NCBI RefSeq assembly: GCF_900100875.1
Contig: NZ_FNKQ01000005.1
Span: forward strand, 1 to 64,000
Direction: 5' to 3'
Source: Halopelagius longus
GTDB lineage: Archaea > Halobacteriota > Halobacteria > Halobacteriales > Haloferacaceae
Length of the DNA: 64,000 bases
The first letter of the stretch is position 1, and each line of letters opens with the position of its first letter. This document shows positions 61,099-64,000 of this stretch, piece after piece. The notes below the pieces were generated by a model that saw only the letters and a program-made list of their open reading frames with translations, was not told the origin of the DNA and made no database searches. Made by a program: the position numbers and the translations under genes.

Positions 61099-62925
61099 TT
61101 ACTGTTGCTGGACCGGCGAGACCGCTCCGATACGCGGGAACCAGTAGCTACACCAGTCGACGAACTTTTTGTCCGTGTCGGCGGGAGGGATGTTCCAGTC
61201 CCGTCCGTTCCAGAAACTCGGATGGATCTTTTCGATCAACGGGAGCATCGGAAGATTCTGGTTGACGACCCAGGCGAGTTCTCGTACGTACTCCTGCGCT
61301 TCGGCCTCGTCGCTCGTCGTACTGAGGTTACGAAGGGTCTCTCGGACGTTGACCGGGGACACCTCACCGTTCGGCTCCCCGACCGGCGGCGCCTTCGGCT
61401 GTTCTCCGTAGTTTAGGTTAGACATCACCGTGTTACTCGTTAGTATCCACGAGAGACTGAAGAACGGCTTCGTTTTCCCGGAGTTGTTCCAGAACCACGG
61501 GATGACTTTGAAGTTCGAGGTTCCCCAGTACTGCCCGAAGAACGTCGTGTTTTCGACGGCTCTGTTCTCCGCCTCGATGCCGAAGTCGGACAGCATCTGT
61601 GCGAGAGTCGTCGTGAAGCTGGTAACGTCGCTCCAGCCCGACGGTGAGGGAATCGAGAGGGTGAGTTGCTCTCCGCTCGGCTTGTGCCACTGCCCGCCCG
61701 TCTTCGAATACCCTTCTTTCCGTAAGAGGGCCGCCGCTTTCTCCGTGTCCGTGTACGAATCGTACATCTTGACGTCACCCCCCAGATTCTCTTTCCACGT
61801 GTCCGTGATGAAGCTGCCGAGGCCGACCGGTTTCGTGACCGCGGTTTTTAGGGGGTCGGCGAGTTCCGCCATCCGCTGTCGGTTGACCACGTACGCGATC
61901 GCACGCCGAACGTTCCGCTTGCCGAAGTCCTCGTCGTCGTGGTTGAATCCGAGTCCGTACCCGTTGTAGGTCGGAACCTTGTACTCACGCACGTAATCGG
62001 GGAACGTCTTCACGATGCGAATCGGCGTGAAGCCGTCCACGATATCGATGTTCCTCCCGTTTTTCATCGCAGCCCATTTCTGCTGGCTCGACGCGAAGTA
62101 TTCGAGTTCGTACACCGGAAACGCTATCTGGCCCGCATCCGGATGGTCCTCGTACTTCGTTAACGTCAGTACTTGTTGGTTTGCGGATCTGTATTCGCAC
62201 GGCCCACATCCGAGCGGTTCGCTCGGCTGATAGTCCTGCACGTCGCCTTGAACCGCCTGTTTCTCTTCTTCGGAGGAGGCGTTACGGAACCGCTCAGCGA
62301 ACTCGCCGTACTTGCTTGCGGGAGTATTCATCCACTTCCCGGCAACCACGACTAAGATCGTCTTTTCTCCGTAGTCCTTCTTGAGCGTGTACGTTATCGT
62401 CGATTCGTCGACCGCCTCGACACTGTCGATGTAGTTCGTGATCTCGTAGCCGAACCCCTTGTCGATCGTAAACTTAGTGACGAAATCCTCCGCCGTAACG
62501 GGGTCTCCGTTGTGCCACGTCTGCCCCTCCCTGATGCTCATCGTGAGCGTCTTTCCGTCCTTCTGCCAGTCTCGGAGAACGTACGGAATAAGCTCCTCCG
62601 TTTTCTGATTGTACCTGAGGAAGGGATCGAACACCATCTTTCCGGCCACCTCAGCGTAATTACTCGGAGCGTACGGATTCCACTGTGTCTCGGCCGGGAT
62701 AAACCGAGACGGTATGGTCAAACTCTGCTCGTCCGAGGCGGCGGACCCACCCGAGTCGGTGGAAACAGAACCTTCGCCGCCGGTGAGAGTGCTCACGTTT
62801 CCGCCACCCTCGGCCGAGGGCTCCGACGAACATCCCGCGAGCGTAACTGCACCTGCCGTCCCGCTTAGTTTGAGGAAGTGCCTCCGCGCGAAGCCGCTTT
62901 TGTCAGTATTGGTACCACTACTCAT
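61099..62925 (-). CDS. ABC transporter family-5 solute-binding lipoprotein (oligopeptide/oligosaccharide type)
   Basis: Encodes 608 residues. A twin-arginine signal (FARRHFLKLSGTAGAVTLAG) ends in a lipobox Cys, then a Gly/Ser-rich linker. The mature part is of the SBP_bac_5 type: YVLRDWQKDGKTLTMSIREG, WHNGDPVTAEDFV and KRNVRRAIAYVVNRQRMAEL. Haloarchaea use this class for both peptides and oligosaccharides; position beside GH2 and SGNH genes suggests sugar import. Its permeases and ATPases are not in the window. The TTATAAATAATTATG promoter lies just upstream of the start. Confidence 0.86.
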   Translation of the reverse strand: MSSGTNTDKSGFARRHFLKLSGTAGAVTLAGCSSEPSAEGGGNVSTLTGGEGSVSTDSGGSAASDEQSLTIPSRFIPAETQWNPYAPSNYAEVAGKMVFDPFLRYNQKTEELIPYVLRDWQKDGKTLTMSIREGQTWHNGDPVTAEDFVTKFTIDKGFGYEITNYIDSVEAVDESTITYTLKKDYGEKTILVVVAGKWMNTPASKYGEFAERFRNASSEEEKQAVQGDVQDYQPSEPLGCGPCEYRSANQQVLTLTKYEDHPDAGQIAFPVYELEYFASSQQKWAAMKNGRNIDIVDGFTPIRIVKTFPDYVREYKVPTYNGYGLGFNHDDEDFGKRNVRRAIAYVVNRQRMAELADPLKTAVTKPVGLGSFITDTWKENLGGDVKMYDSYTDTEKAAALLRKEGYSKTGGQWHKPSGEQLTLSIPSPSGWSDVTSFTTTLAQMLSDFGIEAENRAVENTTFFGQYWGTSNFKVIPWFWNNSGKTKPFFSLSWILTSNTVMSNLNYGEQPKAPPVGEPNGEVSPVNVRETLRNLSTTSDEAEAQEYVRELAWVVNQNLPMLPLIEKIHPSFWNGRDWNIPPADTDKKFVDWCSYWFPRIGAVSPVQQQ

Positions 62926-63377
62926 GCGCTTCTGCAGTATACATCATAATTATTTATAATTTTTCATCTGTCAGACATGAAGAGGGAGCGAGGGTAGCTC
63001 GGTCCTCCTTTTGGGGCAGGCAAATTAACGAATCGCGCCCGCCACCGCCAAAATTCTACGATAGAGAACGGACACGTAGAACGGATACGTCGATTCACAC
63101 TTCTACGGTCCGTTACGTACGCTCTGCCGCCGAGAGATTCTCCTTTCGTTCTATATGTGAGAAAAACGCCGCTTCCGAACTGAATCGGATTGTGCCAGAT
63201 GAACCCGTTACGCTCAACATTACACTGATAGGCGTGTAATCAGTTCTCGGCGATTAATTCTGATATTGAGAACGCCGAGGAGATACAGACGACGGCGCAC
63301 ACGCCGAGAATCCGAGTAGTTATCCGCGGAATCGGTTTGGTCCCGGCTTCGTCGCCGAACCACGGCGTACGAATCCC
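62926..63377. other. Intergenic region with AT-rich promoter segment
   Basis: About 450 bases. The left end (62,940-62,970) is a strongly AT-rich block that serves as promoter of the solute-binding protein gene. The rest is without a recognised gene on either strand. Confidence 0.45.
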
Positions 63378-63488
63378 ATGACGGACAACGAGGACGGCGA
63401 TCCGGACGGCGAGTATCGCGAAGGCGAACTCGTCACTGACGACGACGGTGAGAGCTCCGTCCCGATAGGGGACTTCGCCGTCGAGTAG
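63378..63488 (+). CDS. Small acidic protein, 36 residues, unknown
   Basis: ATG at 63378 to TAG at 63486-63488. The peptide (MTDNEDGDPDGEYREGELV at its start, ending DFAVE) is very acidic, with codon use and amino-acid composition typical of haloarchaeal coding DNA. It is not recognised. The frame is open upstream without a start, so coding status is moderate. A stem-loop follows at 63519-63538. Confidence 0.42.
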   Translation: MTDNEDGDPDGEYREGELVTDDDGESSVPIGDFAVE

Positions 63489-63518
63489 CCGCCTTCTCTG
63501 TGGGACTTCTCGCCGGTG

Positions 63519-63538
63519 ACCCCCTCTTAAGCGGGGGT
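63519..63538. terminator. Stem-loop between convergent genes
   Basis: ACCCCC and GGGGGT form a perfect six-base stem around the loop TCTTAAGC, between the small acidic ORF and the stop of the DoxX gene. A bidirectional terminator is possible, though no T-run follows. Confidence 0.35.
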
Positions 63539-63546
63539 GGAACGCG

Positions 63547-63936
63547 TTACTTCCGCGCTTCCCGCAGGAAGACCAGCGCCGCCCCGAACAGCGAGAGGTT
63601 CTTCATGAACGCGATCTTCTGCGAACTGCGCTCGTCCTCGTCGGCGTTCCAGTAGTCGTGCATCACCGGCGTGACGCCCGCGAGGAACGTCGCCACCGCG
63701 CCCGCAGAGAGCGTCGGCAGTCGCCACAGGGCGATGCCGAGACTCCCGAACGCGAGCATCCCGCCGGTGAACGGCACCATCGTCTCCGCGTTCGGCACGT
63801 CCTTCGACTCGGCGTACGCTATCTGTCCTTCGAGGTTGCGGAACGTATCGACGGCGAGAGAGCCGACCCCCGCCGCGAACAGCAGGCGACCGAGCAAAGA
63901 GGGTGCGCCGTCGGTTTCGGTCGTCTCGGTGGTCAT
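63547..63936 (-). CDS. DoxX-family membrane protein
   Basis: Encodes 129 residues with four hydrophobic helices: LLGRLLFAAGVGSLAVDTF, VPFTGGMLAFGSLGIALW, LSAGAVATFLAGVTPVMH and the C-terminal FMKNLSLFGAALVFL. The order and the HDYWN and QKIAFMKNLSL motifs identify the DoxX family, membrane proteins linked to quinone or thiosulfate redox chemistry and stress response. No partner gene is adjacent. Start ATG at 63936. Confidence 0.87.
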   Translation of the reverse strand: MTTETTETDGAPSLLGRLLFAAGVGSLAVDTFRNLEGQIAYAESKDVPNAETMVPFTGGMLAFGSLGIALWRLPTLSAGAVATFLAGVTPVMHDYWNADEDERSSQKIAFMKNLSLFGAALVFLREARK

Positions 63937-64000
63937 GTGTCGGTTCTCGCGCCGTATTTGCTTGAATCCTGTGGCCCCAGAAACGCCGATACCCGGGGCT

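Noticed and set aside
1-64000. tRNA, rRNA or CRISPR array
   Set aside because: No cloverleaf with a GGTTCRANYC T-arm in a suitable context, no rRNA-like segment and no regularly spaced direct repeats were noticed; GGTTCGAATC at 3566 lies inside the GH15 gene.

Overview
The window is chromosomal or megaplasmid DNA of a halophilic archaeon (class Halobacteria). Coding regions are GC-rich, proteins are strongly acidic, several start codons lie about 25 bases downstream of a TATA-like box (leaderless genes), secreted proteins carry twin-arginine lipoprotein signals, and many families are typically haloarchaeal (Bat-type HTH regulators, J-domain ferredoxin, LutAB-type fusion, Gfo/Idh D-xylose dehydrogenase, Rnl3 RNA ligase with its PIN partner). 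The species cannot be fixed from sequence alone. I found no rRNA, tRNA, complete insertion sequence or CRISPR array.

Region 1 (1-20.4 kb) is general metabolism: a sugar/NAD epimerase fragment, a flavin disulfide reductase, a GH15 glucoamylase/trehalase, an NAD-binding protein followed by a small membrane protein (its paralogue lies at 12.5 kb), an RNA ligase divergent from its PIN-domain partner, a DCC protein, an FKBP prolyl isomerase, a DrrAB-type ABC exporter, a MATE transporter, a phosphoesterase, a Bat-type regulator divergent from a cytochrome P450, a zinc-ribbon protein and a J-domain/2Fe-2S ferredoxin fusion.

Region 2 (20.1-25.3 kb) holds an inverted-repeat element that may encode a structured RNA, then an iron-siderophore ABC transporter operon (binding protein, permease, ATPase) preceded by three DtxR-type iron boxes. 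A convergent small membrane gene has a fourth, weaker box upstream.

Region 3 (25.6-43.9 kb) is a carbohydrate island. Two IclR regulators, an intracellular alpha-L-rhamnosidase (GH78), an L-rhamnonate-dehydratase-like enolase, a luciferase-like oxidoreductase, a zinc alcohol dehydrogenase, an SDR and an FAH-family hydrolase fit the diketo-hydrolase pathway for L-rhamnose. That pathway ends in pyruvate and L-lactate, and L-lactate is the substrate expected for the Lut-type proteins at 27.3-30.1 kb. Downstream lies a second catabolic operon (FAH hydrolase, cyclase) whose amidohydrolase gene has lost its 5' end and whose neighbouring regulator is frameshifted.

Region 4 (44-49 kb) has a Pit-type phosphate permease, two AT-richer small membrane genes, a D-xylose 1-dehydrogenase homologue and an NRAMP-related transporter. 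Region 5 (49-57 kb) encodes cell-surface functions: two overlapping PQQ-propeller Tat lipoproteins, a DUF6498-like membrane protein, and a CARDB-like secreted protein with a MacB/FtsX-type ABC system. Both gaps between the ABC genes are tiled exactly by micro-ORFs with overlapping stop and start codons. Region 6 (57.3-64 kb) has a GH2 glycosidase, an SGNH esterase, a family-5 solute-binding lipoprotein, a small acidic ORF and a DoxX protein. Together the glycosidases, esterase, rhamnose and xylose enzymes and binding protein suggest use of plant polysaccharide fragments such as rhamnogalacturonan or hemicellulose.
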